This document shows positions 9,908 through 18,968 of a stretch of DNA of 64,000 bases, one piece after another. This DNA comes from Yoonia sp. GPGPB17 (lineage in GTDB: Bacteria; Pseudomonadota; Alphaproteobacteria; Rhodobacterales; Rhodobacteraceae): the NCBI RefSeq assembly GCF_037892195.1, contig NZ_JATACI010000002.1, forward strand, positions 558,001 to 622,000, in the 5' to 3' direction. Both the position numbers and the translations under genes were made by a program. Every line of letters starts with the position of its first letter. Within the stretch, counting starts at the first letter, position 1. The notes beneath the pieces are model-generated. The model was not told the origin of the DNA. It made no database searches and saw only the letters and a list, made by a program, of their open reading frames with translations.

Positions 9908-10947
9908 GCGTTTTCCTTCCATTGTAGTGCGTCCTTGCACAAATCCCGCGTCATCTCTGCGACGTCATGGTCTGATACATCACCCCAACTGCCATGCTGC
10001 CATTTCGGCGCGCGGTCGCGGTCAATGATGGCCGCGCGGATCCCCTCGATAAAGTCCCCTTGCGCGACACAGCGATAGGTATAGCGGAATTCGCGATCGA
10101 GCGCGTCCTCAATGCCCCCTGAGTGGCGGGCCGCTTGAATAATCTGGGCCGCAACGGCCATCGCCAAAGGGGCGTTGCGGTCCATCAGCTTGCGCACATG
10201 CGCAATGGCAGGGCCGGGCGCATCGGGCATGGCATTGTAAATGTCGCCCAGATTTCCAGCTGCGAAGACACTGTCGATTTCGTCCTGCCAGGCGCGCAGG
10301 CGCGCTGGCGGGCCTGCTTGGCAATGATGCTCGATCACCGTGCTTTCACCGCTGGTGATGAGCGCCTGTTTCAGATCGCCCCACGCCTCTTGCGGTACAT
10401 AGTGATCTGCAAAGCCTACATAGATTGCATCGCCAGCATCCATGCGGTCGCCACTTAGCCCAAGGAACTCACCACAATGTCCCGGCGCCTTGGCCAGAAT
10501 CAAAGATCCGCCGATATCCGGGACCAGACCGATGGAGCATTCCGGCATGGCGATCTGGCTGCTTTCGCAGACGATCCTGTGCCCGCCATGACAGCCAACC
10601 CCGACGCCGCCACCCATGGTGAAACCGTGCAGAAAGGTGACGATGGGTTTGTCATAATTATAGATTTTTGCATTCAGCCGGTACTCATCCCGCCAGAACC
10701 GCCGCCCGTAATCATAGTCACCCCGTTGACCAGAGGCGTACATCTCAGCGATATCGCCACCTGAACAAAAGGCCCTGTCGCCCGCACCATCTATCAGGAT
10801 CAGCGCAACATCGGGGTCATTTCGCCAGTCATCCAATGCGCCCTCAATTGCCAGACACATATCCCATGTCAGCGCGTTCAGCGCCTTGGTACGGTTTAGC
10901 GTAATATGCCCTGCGCGCCCGGTCTTGCGGATGATGATATCCGTCAT
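9904..10947 (-). CDS. 3-hydroxyisobutyryl-CoA hydrolase (enoyl-CoA hydratase family)
   Basis: A 347-residue crotonase-fold thioesterase releasing 3-hydroxyisobutyrate from its CoA ester. Length and motifs separate it from ordinary hydratases: the oxyanion hole FCSGGDI, the loop FLHGFTMGGGVG, and the PECSIGLVPDIGGS segment carrying the catalytic Glu and Asp typical of HIBCH. It overlaps both neighbours by ATGA (at 10944-10947 and 9904-9907), so it is co-translated with the acyl-CoA dehydrogenase and mmsB. The pathway assignment rests on motif and context together. Confidence 0.9.
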   Translation of the reverse strand: MTDIIIRKTGRAGHITLNRTKALNALTWDMCLAIEGALDDWRNDPDVALILIDGAGDRAFCSGGDIAEMYASGQRGDYDYGRRFWRDEYRLNAKIYNYDKPIVTFLHGFTMGGGVGVGCHGGHRIVCESSQIAMPECSIGLVPDIGGSLILAKAPGHCGEFLGLSGDRMDAGDAIYVGFADHYVPQEAWGDLKQALITSGESTVIEHHCQAGPPARLRAWQDEIDSVFAAGNLGDIYNAMPDAPGPAIAHVRKLMDRNAPLAMAVAAQIIQAARHSGGIEDALDREFRYTYRCVAQGDFIEGIRAAIIDRDRAPKWQHGSWGDVSDHDVAEMTRDLCKDALQWKENA

Positions 10948-12080
10948 TGGATCATGTGGCGTGCGGTGATGAGGCGCATGATTTCGTTGGTGCCTTCAAG
11001 GATCTGGTGCACCCGCAAATCACGCACGATTTTTTCGATCCCGTAGTCGGCCAGATACCCGTAGCCACCGTGCAGTTGCAGGCATTGGTCGGCGACGTCG
11101 CTGCCGGTTTCTGTGCAGAGTTTCTTGGCCATCGCGCAGAACTTGGTGGCGTCTGGTGCACCTGTGTCGAGTTTCCAGGCGGCCTGTCGCAGGAAGGTAC
11201 GGGCCGATTGCAGGGCGATTTCCATATCGGCCAATCGGAACTGTAGCCCCTGGAACTGATCGATTGATTTGCCGAAGGCCTTACGCTCGGCCATATAGGC
11301 GACTGTTTGATCGAGGGCGGATTGCGCGGCACCGATGGAACAGGCCGCAATATTCAGCCGTCCGCCATCAAGCCCGGCCATCGCATATTTGAAGCCCATG
11401 CCTTCGTCGCCCAACAGGTTTTCTGCCGGGACGGAGCAGCTATCCATTTGCACTTGTCTGGTGGGCTGCGACCGCCAGCCCATCTTGTCTTCCAACCCAC
11501 CGAACGAAAGGCCCTGCGTGCCGTCTTCGACAACAATCGCACTGATCCCCTTTGGGCCATCATCGCTGGTGCGCGCCATCACGATGTAAGCGTCGGAATA
11601 GCCGCCCCCGGAAATGAAGGCCTTGGTTCCGGTCAGCTGATAGCCTGCGTTGTCGCGCGCTGCTTTTGTCTTCAGCGCCGCGGCGTCAGAGCCCGAGCCG
11701 GGTTCGGTCAGGCAGTACGACAGGATCGTGTCCATCGTCAGGGCTTTGGGCAAGATGCGATCTTTCAGCGCGTCTGACCCGTAGGCATCAATCATACGGG
11801 CGCACATGTTATGGATCGAAAGGAACGCGGAAACCGATGCGCATGACTGCGCGAGCGCTTCGAAGACCAGTGTGGCATCAAGCCGAGACAGGCCCGATCC
11901 GCCACGGTCTTCAGAGACATAAAGACCGCCAAACCCCAGCCCAGCAAGATTTGTCCAAAGCTCTTTCGGGATCGTGCCGTCTGATTCCCAAGTGCGCGCA
12001 TTTGGAGCGATGTGCTCTGCGCCAAAACTCTGCGCCATATCGAATATTGCGGATTGTTCATCGGTCAGTTCGAAGTTCAT
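10944..12080 (-). CDS. Acyl-CoA dehydrogenase, probably isobutyryl-CoA dehydrogenase
   Basis: A 378-residue FAD enzyme. The FAD/substrate signatures CLTEPGSGSDAAAL and ISGGGYSDAYIVMART are present, along with the C-terminal QLHGGYGYLADYGIEKIVRDLR and the closing LEGTNEIMR. The position as first gene before the HIBYL-CoA hydrolase and mmsB argues for isobutyryl-CoA as substrate (the ACAD8 role), giving methacrylyl-CoA. I did not find a methacrylyl-CoA hydratase here; a general crotonase elsewhere could serve. The upstream neighbour is a glycosyltransferase on the other strand, so the promoter lies in 12081-12187. Confidence 0.88.
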   Translation of the reverse strand: MNFELTDEQSAIFDMAQSFGAEHIAPNARTWESDGTIPKELWTNLAGLGFGGLYVSEDRGGSGLSRLDATLVFEALAQSCASVSAFLSIHNMCARMIDAYGSDALKDRILPKALTMDTILSYCLTEPGSGSDAAALKTKAARDNAGYQLTGTKAFISGGGYSDAYIVMARTSDDGPKGISAIVVEDGTQGLSFGGLEDKMGWRSQPTRQVQMDSCSVPAENLLGDEGMGFKYAMAGLDGGRLNIAACSIGAAQSALDQTVAYMAERKAFGKSIDQFQGLQFRLADMEIALQSARTFLRQAAWKLDTGAPDATKFCAMAKKLCTETGSDVADQCLQLHGGYGYLADYGIEKIVRDLRVHQILEGTNEIMRLITARHMIQ

Positions 12081-12187
12081 CAGTTCAGCCTGTCTTGTAT
12101 CTGGACATCGGAGAGGAGGTTCGTTCTATTCACCTGCATTTGCAAGCCAGTCATTTGGACCGGCACCGCGCGAACGGGGGACACGGC

Positions 12188-13189
12188 ATGCAGGCAGCGA
12201 AGGTGCGTATCGGGCTTGGTGTTATCACTCATCGGCGACCGGGTGGCCTTGTACGCCTAGTGGAAAGTTTCGGTCAAATGAAGGTGCCTGACGGTGTAGA
12301 ATGCACTGTTCTGATTGCAGAAAATGATGATGTACCGACCGTGGATGCTCATCTTGAGACATTGCGTGCGAAAGTGCCCTTTGACGTGCAGTTATCATTT
12401 GAGAAAGAGCGTGGTATACCGTTTGCCCGCAACCGCGTGCTGGATATGGCGCATGAAGGAAAGTTTGATTTTTTGACGTTTGTCGATGACGATCAAATTG
12501 TACACCAAGACTGGCTGACCATGCTTTATGCCACGATTGAAGGGCGCGCATTAGAGCTTGTAGGCGGTCCGTGGAGCGTGATTGCCGAGCCGAACGCCGC
12601 TCTTTCGAAGCAGAATAAATTTGTTTTGCGATACTATCTAGACAGATCTGTCGAATTGCAGACATCCAAAGCCTTGCACACCTGTACACCCAAAGAGGCC
12701 AAAGTGCATATCTACACTCACAACTGGATTGTTCGTCTTTCAAGTCAGAAGCGCCTTGGTATTCGGTTTGATGAGACTTACCGTTTCACTGGTGGCTCCG
12801 ATACAAAGTTCTATGCGGACGTTGCAGCGGCCGGTGGGTTGACTGGATGGAGTTCGGATGCGCGGGTAACAGAAATCTGGCCAGCAAAAAGGCTTACATT
12901 TTCTTACCTCTACCGGCGTAGGCGCGACCAAACCACTATGAACTATGTAAGGGCTGGGCATCGGCCGAAATTAAAAACAGTGTTGTTGATGTCCAATCGT
13001 TGCATGATATTTGGTTTCTTCAAAATAGTCCGTGCGGTGTTTGATGATTACAAGTCATTTGCCGAGGTTGTTCATTCAGTCGCAGAACTCTCGGGTGTGA
13101 TCCGCGCTCGTCGCGGCCTATCCAGTACGCTTTATGCGCGATCAGACGAGGTCAATGATGACCCCGTCCAGGATTTTCTGCGGCAATAG
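12188..13189 (+). CDS. Glycosyltransferase family 2 protein
   Basis: About 333 residues from ATG 12188 (GGGGGA lies 6 nt before). The N-terminal beta strand is RIGLGVITHRR. The nucleotide-sugar region contains FVDDDQ, the aspartate triplet expected of GT-A enzymes. Later, GGSDTKFYADVAAAG occupies the place of the catalytic-base [E/D]D motif. The C-terminal third is basic (YRRRRDQTTMNYVRAG) and possibly membrane-associated. It is related along its length to the broken gene at 61617-62610. It sits between mmsA and the other valine genes on the opposite strand and looks more AT-rich than its neighbours, hinting at insertion. The acceptor is unknown. Confidence 0.8.
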   Translation: MQAAKVRIGLGVITHRRPGGLVRLVESFGQMKVPDGVECTVLIAENDDVPTVDAHLETLRAKVPFDVQLSFEKERGIPFARNRVLDMAHEGKFDFLTFVDDDQIVHQDWLTMLYATIEGRALELVGGPWSVIAEPNAALSKQNKFVLRYYLDRSVELQTSKALHTCTPKEAKVHIYTHNWIVRLSSQKRLGIRFDETYRFTGGSDTKFYADVAAAGGLTGWSSDARVTEIWPAKRLTFSYLYRRRRDQTTMNYVRAGHRPKLKTVLLMSNRCMIFGFFKIVRAVFDDYKSFAEVVHSVAELSGVIRARRGLSSTLYARSDEVNDDPVQDFLRQ

Positions 13190-13192
13190 CTT

Positions 13193-14693
13193 TTATTCCA
13201 TCAAAGGAATGGAAAATTCGCCGCCTTCTTTGATCCCTGATGGCCAGCGTGAGGTGATCGTTTTGGTCCGCGTATAGAACTTGAACGCGTCCGGCCCATG
13301 TTGGTTCAGATCGCCGAACATGGATTTCTTCCAACCCCCGAAGGTGTGATAGGCCAGCGGCACGGGGATTGGCACGTTCACACCGACCATGCCGATGTTG
13401 ATGCGGTTTGCGAAATCACGGGCGGTGTCACCGTCGCGGGTGAAGATCGCGGTGCCGTTGCCATATTCGTGGTCCATAGCAAGGCCGATGGCCTCTTCAT
13501 AGGACTGCGCCCGGACGGTGGACAAGACGGGGCCGAAGATCTCGGTTTTGTAGATGTCCATGTCTTTGGTCACGTTGTCGAACAAATGTGCGCCGACAAA
13601 GAAACCGTCTTCATAGCCTTGCAGATTGAAATTGCGGCCATCAACCACCAGCTTTGCACCCTGATCAATGCCGGATTGGACAAGGCGGCCGATATTGGCC
13701 TTGGCGGCTGCCGTCACAACCGGGCCATAGTCCACGTCATTGCCAGCCGTATAGGGGCCGACCTTCAGCGCTTCGACCTTAGGTACTAGTTTTTCCAATA
13801 GACGATCTGCAGTGTCGTCACCCACAGGCACCGCCACAGAGATCGCCATGCAGCGTTCGTGCGGCGGCACCATAGCCCGCGCCGACCAATGCGTCGGCGG
13901 CCTGTTCCATATCCGCATCTGGCATGATGATCATGTGGTTCTTCGCGCCGCCAAAGCACTGCACACGCTTCCCTTGCGCGCAGCCGGTGCCGTAGATGTA
14001 TTCCGCGATCGGGGTGGACCCGACAAAGCCAACAGATTGGATCGTGTCATCATAGAGGATTGCATCAACGGCTTCCTTGTCGCCGTTCACGACCTGCAAG
14101 ATACCTTTGGGCAGTCCTGCTTCCTCCATCAACTCGGCAAGCATCAGCGGCACGGATGGGTCACGCTCGGATGGTTTCAGGATAAAGGCGTTGCCGCACA
14201 CAATGGCAGGGGCGAACATCCACATCGGGATCATGGCGGGGAAGTTGAAGGGCGTAATGCCGGCGGTAACACCCAGCGCTTGCTTCATGGAATACATGTC
14301 GATGCCGGGGCCAGCGCTGTCGGTGAAGTCACCTTTCAGCATTTGTGGCGCGCCGATGCAGTACTCCACCACCTCAAGCCCACGGATCACGTCACCTTTG
14401 GCATCTGGCAGCGTTTTCCCATGCTCGCGGCTGAGTGCCTCGGCCAGCTTGTCCATGTCGCGGTTCAAAAGACCGACGAAGGCCATCATGACACGTGCAC
14501 GGCGTTGTGGGTTGACGGCGGCCCATGCGGGCTGGGCCTTGGCGGCAATTTCAACCGCCTTGGCCATTTCTTCGGCATTGGCCAGCGGCACTTTGGCCTG
14601 CACCTCGCCTGTGGCAGGGTTGAAGACGTCAGCAAAGCGGCCAGACGTGCCTTTGATGTGTTCGCCGCCGATGTAGTGGGTCAACTCTTGCAT
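13193..14693 (-). CDS. mmsA: Methylmalonate-semialdehyde dehydrogenase (acylating), frame broken once
   Basis: CoA-dependent aldehyde dehydrogenase turning methylmalonate semialdehyde into propionyl-CoA, the last step of the valine route. The restored protein has 499 residues, starting MQELTHYIGGEHIKGTSGRF at ATG 14693. TPFNFPAMIPMW, FVGSTPIAEYIY and the C-terminal GWKKSMFGDLNQHG are typical. One extra base near 13858-13866 disrupts GYGAAGERCM exactly before the catalytic Cys: GCCGGCGAA is expected, GCCGCACGAA is present. The total of 1501 nt fits a single +1 insertion. A LysR gene is divergent, with an inverted repeat in the shared promoter region. Confidence 0.92.
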
Positions 14694-14728
14694 GGAATCC
14701 TCCGCAGAATGGTTTGAACGAAGTATAC

Positions 14729-14788
14729 CCTTGCGTTTTTTCGGGTAGAAGAACCAATATGCCAAAACCATTTTGCAAAAACGCAAGG
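14729..14788. promoter_or_regulatory. Widely spaced perfect inverted repeat between mmsA and lysR
   Basis: CCTTGCGTTTTT at 14729-14740 is exactly complementary to AAAAACGCAAGG at 14777-14788, with 36 bases between. The 60-bp footprint fits a LysR tetramer site. The right arm covers the ribosome binding site of the LysR gene (AAGGA 14785-14789), which would allow autorepression. Confidence 0.6.
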
Positions 14789-14793
14789 ACAGC

Positions 14794-15696
14794 ATGGAAA
14801 ACTGGGATGATGTGCGGGTGTTTCTGGCGGTAGCGCGTGCCGAGGGGTTATCCGGGGCGGCACCGCTTTTGAAGATGGACCCTTCTACGCTTGGACGGCG
14901 GATCGTGCGGTTGGAGCGAGACCTAGGTGCCGCACTCTTTGTCAAATCGCCTCAAGGCTATGCGCTGACCGATCTGGGTGAGCGGATGAAGGCCCGTGCC
15001 GCCGAGGCCGAAGTGCATCTGGCGCGGGCCCGCGATGAAGGGCAGGGGGACACTGCGGCACTGACAGGGCAGATTCGGATTGGTGCGCCCGATGGGGCGG
15101 CTAATTTCCTGCTGCCACAGGTCTGCGCCGCCATTCAGGCCAGGAACCCGCAACTCGAGGTGCAAATTTTGGCCTTGCCGCGCGTGGTCAATCTGTCGCG
15201 GCGCGAGGCGGATATGGCCATCACCGTCAGCCCACCCGCAGCAGGACGGTTGACGGTGCAAAAGATCACCGACTACCGATTACACCTTGCGACGCGCACA
15301 GATGCCCCCCCAATACAAAGTCTGGATGACCTCGGCGGGCGTCAGATTGTCGGCTATATTCCTGATATGATCTTTGACAAAGAGTTGGACTATCTGGGTG
15401 AGATTGACGCCACAGGCGTGCAGATGGCGTCAAATTCAGTCGCCGTACAGTTGCAGATGATCCGGCAGGCTGGTGTTGGGATCGTGCACGATTTTGCGTT
15501 GCCCTTTGCGCCGGAACTGCAGATGGTGCTAACCGATCAAATTGCACTGACCCGGTCATTCTATCTTGTCCGTCATACCTCTGACCGACGCTCTGATCGG
15601 TTGACCCGTTTTGCGGCTGCCCTGCGCCAAGGCGTGCAAGACGAGGTTGTGCGGTTGGAACGCACGGCACGCTTGACAGCACAGCCCCCCATTTGA
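14794..15696 (+). CDS. LysR-family transcriptional regulator
   Basis: A 300-residue regulator. The N-terminal winged helix-turn-helix reads MENWDDVRVFLAVARAEGLSGAAPLLKMDPSTLGRRI, followed by RLERDLGAALFVKSPQGYALTDLGE. The remainder is the periplasmic-binding-like effector domain. The start at ATG 14794 follows AAGGA. It is divergent from mmsA across 100 bases containing a perfect inverted repeat, so control of mmsA by a valine-route metabolite is the natural guess; the effector is not known. Its helix-turn-helix has PSTLGRR rather than the usual QSAVSRQ, as in one LysR subgroup. Confidence 0.88.
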   Translation: MENWDDVRVFLAVARAEGLSGAAPLLKMDPSTLGRRIVRLERDLGAALFVKSPQGYALTDLGERMKARAAEAEVHLARARDEGQGDTAALTGQIRIGAPDGAANFLLPQVCAAIQARNPQLEVQILALPRVVNLSRREADMAITVSPPAAGRLTVQKITDYRLHLATRTDAPPIQSLDDLGGRQIVGYIPDMIFDKELDYLGEIDATGVQMASNSVAVQLQMIRQAGVGIVHDFALPFAPELQMVLTDQIALTRSFYLVRHTSDRRSDRLTRFAAALRQGVQDEVVRLERTARLTAQPPI

Positions 15697-15733
15697 GACG
15701 CTGAAGGCCCGGAGCATCATCAAGGAGCCCGAA

Positions 15734-16168
15734 ATGCTTGTATCCCAAATGTTGAAATCGAAACCTGAGACGGGTGTGATCTCGGTCAAGCCATCATCAA
15801 CTGTGACGGATGCGGCCAAACTTTTGTCAGAGCACCGGATTGGTACCGTTGTGGTTTCCGAAGATGGTGAAGCGCTGAATGGAATTCTATCAGAGCGCGA
15901 TATCGTGCGGGAGCTTGGCAAGCGGGGTGCCGGTTGCCTGAACGATCCCGTCAGCGATTTAATGACGGCCAACTTGACCACATGCAGCCCATCGAACAGC
16001 GCGCTTGAGGTGCTGGAGATCATGACCAATGGGCGCTTTCGCCATTTGCCGGTCATGGACGACGGCAAGATGGTTGGTCTGATATCCATCGGGGATGCGG
16101 TCAAAGGGCGTCTTGCGCAGCTCGCGATGGAGAAAGAGTCCCTCGAAGGGATGATCATGGGGCATTAA
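15734..16168 (+). CDS. CBS-domain pair protein
   Basis: A 144-residue cytoplasmic protein made only of two CBS domains (about residues 8-62 and 72-130). DAAKLLSEHRIGTVVVSEDGEALNGILSERDIVREL and RHLPVMDDGKMVGLISIGDAVKGRL are the typical halves. CBS pairs bind adenosyl ligands such as AMP, ATP, SAM or NADH and regulate a partner, which is not evident here. AAGGAG precedes ATG 15734. It could be co-transcribed with coaD, which starts 68 bases on. Confidence 0.9.
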   Translation: MLVSQMLKSKPETGVISVKPSSTVTDAAKLLSEHRIGTVVVSEDGEALNGILSERDIVRELGKRGAGCLNDPVSDLMTANLTTCSPSNSALEVLEIMTNGRFRHLPVMDDGKMVGLISIGDAVKGRLAQLAMEKESLEGMIMGH

Positions 16169-16236
16169 GCCCTTCCTTGCATTCCTGCCCGAAATATTGT
16201 TGCGTGGCACCGACTTAAGACACGACGAGGTTTCCC

Positions 16237-16731
16237 ATGCGCGTAGGACTTTACCCCGGTACATTTGATCCGGTCACGCATGGGCATCTCGATATCATTC
16301 GCCGCGCCTGTTCGCTGGTGGACCGTTTGGTGATTGGTGTGGCCATCAATCGCGACAAAGGACCAATGTTCACGCTGGAAGAGCGGGTTGCGATGATTGA
16401 AGCCGAAACATCACATTTGCAGGCTGAAACCGGCTGCGTGATCGTGGCGCACCCATTTGAAAACCTGCTGATTGATTGTGCGCGTGATGTTGGCGCCTCG
16501 GTCATTATTCGTGGTTTACGCGCGGTGGCGGATTTTGAGTATGAATATCAAATGGTTGGTATGAACCGTGTTTTGGATAACTCCATTGAAACCGTGTTCT
16601 TGATGGCCGAAGCGCAGCATCAGGCGATTGCATCCAAACTGGTCAAAGAGATTGCGCGACTGGGCGGTGATGTGTCCAAATTCGTGACGCCAGCGGTCAA
16701 CGCCGCCTTGAAAGAGCGGTTCGCTGGTTGA
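16237..16731 (+). CDS. coaD: Phosphopantetheine adenylyltransferase
   Basis: A 164-residue enzyme of coenzyme A synthesis that joins 4'-phosphopantetheine and ATP to dephospho-CoA. The nucleotidyltransferase signature YPGTFDPVTHGHLDII (the T/HxGH motif) is at the N-terminus, with IIRGLRAVADFEYEYQM and the conserved FLMA and SSKLVKEIA-like (ASKLVKEIARLGGDVSKFV) regions following. Length is normal. The next gene starts four bases inside its end (TTGA), so both are probably translated from one message. Confidence 0.95.
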   Translation: MRVGLYPGTFDPVTHGHLDIIRRACSLVDRLVIGVAINRDKGPMFTLEERVAMIEAETSHLQAETGCVIVAHPFENLLIDCARDVGASVIIRGLRAVADFEYEYQMVGMNRVLDNSIETVFLMAEAQHQAIASKLVKEIARLGGDVSKFVTPAVNAALKERFAG

Positions 16732-17501
16732 ACTGGTTCTGGATGATTGTTGGCACCTATCTGATTTACGCCGCCGCGATGGTCGCGATGCACCCACGCG
16801 TCATCTATCCGTTTGGTCCAGATGTGTTTGACAACCCGACGTTTCATCAGGAGGTCGTCTCGGATCGTGATGTTGCGATGGCCATTGCCGATGGCGACGA
16901 TGACTTGGCCGTGTTGTTCTTTATGGGGAACGGCGGCGCCTTGGCGTATTTTACTTTTTCGTTGGATGCCCATCAAAACGCAGGTCGCACTGTGGCCGCG
17001 ATGGAGTATCCAGGAGGTGGCGGCATCCCGGGCCGGGCGTCAGAGGCACGTTTGAAGGCAGATGCATTGGCCGCCTATGATTGGCTGGCGACGCAACATG
17101 CAGGGCCGATTGCGGTACATGGGTTTTCGCTTGGCACTGGTCTGGCGATCCATGTCGCTGCCGCGCGCGAAGTTGATGCCATTTTGCTGGATGCGCCTTA
17201 TGCCACGCTTTGCGCATTGATGACAAAGGCGTCGTATCTGCCCGCATGTTATCTGCCCGGCGTTCAGAAATGGCGGTCAATTGATGACGTGACAGCCTTG
17301 TCAGCCCCTGTTCTGATCCAACATGGGACAGCGGATCAACTGATACCTATTGCCTATAGCGCACAATTGGCCGCCGCGATGGAAGAGGCGGGGCTGGCGG
17401 TGACATTTCATGCGGTTGAAGGCGCGACACACAACAACCTGCCGGGACAACCGGGATATCAGGACCGGATCACTGCGTTCCTAGCTGAAGTCCAGAAATA
17501 A
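16728..17501 (+). CDS. Alpha/beta hydrolase
   Basis: About 257 residues. An N-terminal hydrophobic segment (residues 3-22) suggests membrane anchoring. The hydrolase fold follows: nucleophile elbow HGFSLGTG, acid region QHGTADQLIP and a late His in GATHNNLPG give a complete Ser-Asp-His triad. The frame can start at TTG 16728, overlapping the coaD stop, or at ATG 16743; neither has a strong ribosome binding site. It resembles BEM46/YfhR-type serine hydrolases; the substrate is unknown. It is followed by a terminator. Confidence 0.8.
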   Translation: MNWFWMIVGTYLIYAAAMVAMHPRVIYPFGPDVFDNPTFHQEVVSDRDVAMAIADGDDDLAVLFFMGNGGALAYFTFSLDAHQNAGRTVAAMEYPGGGGIPGRASEARLKADALAAYDWLATQHAGPIAVHGFSLGTGLAIHVAAAREVDAILLDAPYATLCALMTKASYLPACYLPGVQKWRSIDDVTALSAPVLIQHGTADQLIPIAYSAQLAAAMEEAGLAVTFHAVEGATHNNLPGQPGYQDRITAFLAEVQK

Positions 17502-17504
17502 CAA

Positions 17505-17532
17505 AGCCGCCCCCGGAGGCGCGGCTGTTTTT
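17505..17532. terminator. Bidirectional terminator
   Basis: AGCCGC (17505-17510) pairs with GCGGCT (17521-17526) around a GC-rich loop, followed on the plus strand by GTTTTT and on the minus strand by TTTGTTATTT. It can serve the coaD-hydrolase unit from the left and the small DUF1127-like gene from the right. Confidence 0.8.
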
Positions 17533-17549
17533 CGTGTCTGGCCAGTGAT

Positions 17550-17708
17550 TTAGCCGTAGATCGCCTTGGATGCGACCTTGCTGGCGTCTTCGCGGAACAT
17601 GCCCAGGTCGATTGCGGTTTCGACGGGCATCATTTCCAGCTCGCGCTTCAGGCGGCTGTAGGCCACGCGTTTCTGGACGGCGGTGCGAACTGTGTTCAAT
17701 ACGGTCAT
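17550..17708 (-). CDS. DUF1127-like small protein
   Basis: A 52-residue basic protein, MTVLNTVRTAVQKRVAYSRL followed by KRELEMMPVETAIDLGMFRE and ending SKAIYG. The pattern of an Arg/Lys-rich helix, an EL-x-MP core, ..DLG.. and a final YG fits the DUF1127 proteins common in Rhodobacteraceae, some of which bind RNA or sit at stress-induced small RNA loci. AAGGAG lies a few bases before ATG 17708. It follows gap1 on the same strand but has its own upstream region of 187 bases beyond the gap1 terminator, so it is probably transcribed alone. Confidence 0.75.
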   Translation of the reverse strand: MTVLNTVRTAVQKRVAYSRLKRELEMMPVETAIDLGMFREDASKVASKAIYG

Positions 17709-17838
17709 TTGCGTGCTCCTTTTAAGTCATCGCGTTTTCGTTTCGTGACTCACATTTAGCAATGCTGCAGCGCAGAACAACTGACAGTTAGCGCTAGCAG
17801 CTATGCTGAGAATGCATGGCGGAATTTGCAAACTGCAC

Positions 17839-17871
17839 AAAAACAAAGCCAAGCCCAAAATGGACCGGCTT
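17839..17871 (-). terminator. Terminator of gap1
   Basis: On the minus strand AAGCCGGTCC pairs with GGGCTTGGCTT (G-U pairs and one mismatch) around an ATTTT loop, followed by TTTGTTTTTG. It lies 25 bases beyond the gap1 stop. Confidence 0.7.
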
Positions 17872-17895
17872 CTTCGACGTCGATGTCGGAACTCT

Positions 17896-18897
17896 TTAGA
17901 TCAGCTTGCCCATCGCGACAGCCGTATCGGCCATCCGGTTCGAGAAGCCCCATTCATTGTCGTACCACGTCAGGATACGCACCATATTGCCGTCCAACAC
18001 TTTGGTTTGATCAAGGTGGAAAATTGATGAATGCGGATCGTGGTTGAAGTCAGAGCTGACCATGGGCAGGTCTGTGTAGGCCAAAACCCCTTTCAGAGGG
18101 CCGTCGGCTGCAGCAATGATAGCATTGTTCACGTCTTCTACAGTCGTGGCTTTTGGTGCCTCAAAGGTCAGATCAACCACAGAGACATTTGGCGTGGGCA
18201 CGCGGATGGCAACACCATCCAGTTTGCCGTTCAATTCCGGCAGTGCCAGCCCGACGGCCTTGGCCGCCCCGGTAGAAGTCGGGATCATCGACAGTGCAGC
18301 AGCACGCGCGCGGTAGAGGTCGCTATGCATCGTATCCAGCGTGGGCTGATCGCCGGTATAGCTGTGGATTGTGGTCATGAAGCCCTTGGTAATGCCGACC
18401 GCGTCGTGCAGCACTTTCGCCACCGGGGCCAGGCAGTTTGTGGTGCAGGAGGCGTTGGAAACGACGATGTCATTGCTGGTGAGTACGTCATCGTTCACGC
18501 CATAAACGATTGTTTTGTCAGCGTCCTTTCCGGGTGCCGAGATCAACACACGGCTTGCACCGTTATCAAGGTGCGCCTGACAGGCCTCTTTGCTTTTGAA
18601 GATACCGGTACATTCCAAAACCACATCCACGTCAGACCAAGGCAGGTCAGCCGGATTACGGATCGCCGTGACTTGCATTGGGCCACGCCCCACGTCGATG
18701 GTGGTTTCTGTGGTGGTAACGGTTGCAGGGAAACGTCCATGTACGCTGTCAAAGCGCAGCAGATGGGCGTTGGTTTCGACAGGTCCAAGGTCGTTGATCG
18801 CAACAACCTCAATATCGGTGCGTCCGCTTTCGATGATTGCGCGCAAGATGTTGCGGCCGATGCGGCCAAATCCGTTGATAGCTACTTTGACGGCCAT
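17896..18897 (-). CDS. gap: Glyceraldehyde-3-phosphate dehydrogenase (copy 1)
   Basis: A 333-residue NAD(P)-dependent enzyme of glycolysis/gluconeogenesis. [13 protein letters not shown] at the N-terminus binds the dinucleotide, [12 protein letters not shown] carries the catalytic Cys, and HSYTGDQ the catalytic His. The C-terminal [12 protein letters not shown] is invariant. A second gap gene lies 296 bases upstream on the same strand with a small membrane-protein gene between. A LacI-type operator (18918-18931) lies 21 bases before the start. Two gap copies may separate glycolytic and gluconeogenic or Calvin-type roles; which is which cannot be told here. Confidence 0.95.
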   Translation of the reverse strand: MAVKVAINGFGRIGRNILRAIIESGRTDIEVVAINDLGPVETNAHLLRFDSVHGRFPATVTTTETTIDVGRGPMQVTAIRNPADLPWSDVDVVLECTGIFKSKEACQAHLDNGASRVLISAPGKDADKTIVYGVNDDVLTSNDIVVSNASCTTNCLAPVAKVLHDAVGITKGFMTTIHSYTGDQPTLDTMHSDLYRARAAALSMIPTSTGAAKAVGLALPELNGKLDGVAIRVPTPNVSVVDLTFEAPKATTVEDVNNAIIAAADGPLKGVLAYTDLPMVSSDFNHDPHSSIFHLDQTKVLDGNMVRILTWYDNEWGFSNRMADTAVAMGKLI

Positions 18898-18917
18898 GGT
18901 AATCTCCTCAGGGTCAA

Positions 18918-18931
18918 TGTTGGCGCTAACA
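18918..18931. promoter_or_regulatory. LacI-family-type operator before gap1
   Basis: TGTTGGCGCTAACA, one mismatch from the palindromic pattern TGTTANCGNTAACA seen three times before gap2. Its position 20 bases upstream of the start codon suggests repression by blocking transcription. Confidence 0.6.
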
Positions 18932-18968
18932 TTGCGATTTATGCGGAAAGGTCAACCTTTGATCGCCT

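Noticed and set aside
11307..12187. N-terminal extension of the frame containing the GT2 gene
   Set aside because: The upstream 174 codons are an antisense shadow of the acyl-CoA dehydrogenase; real glycosyltransferase homology begins at ATG 12188.
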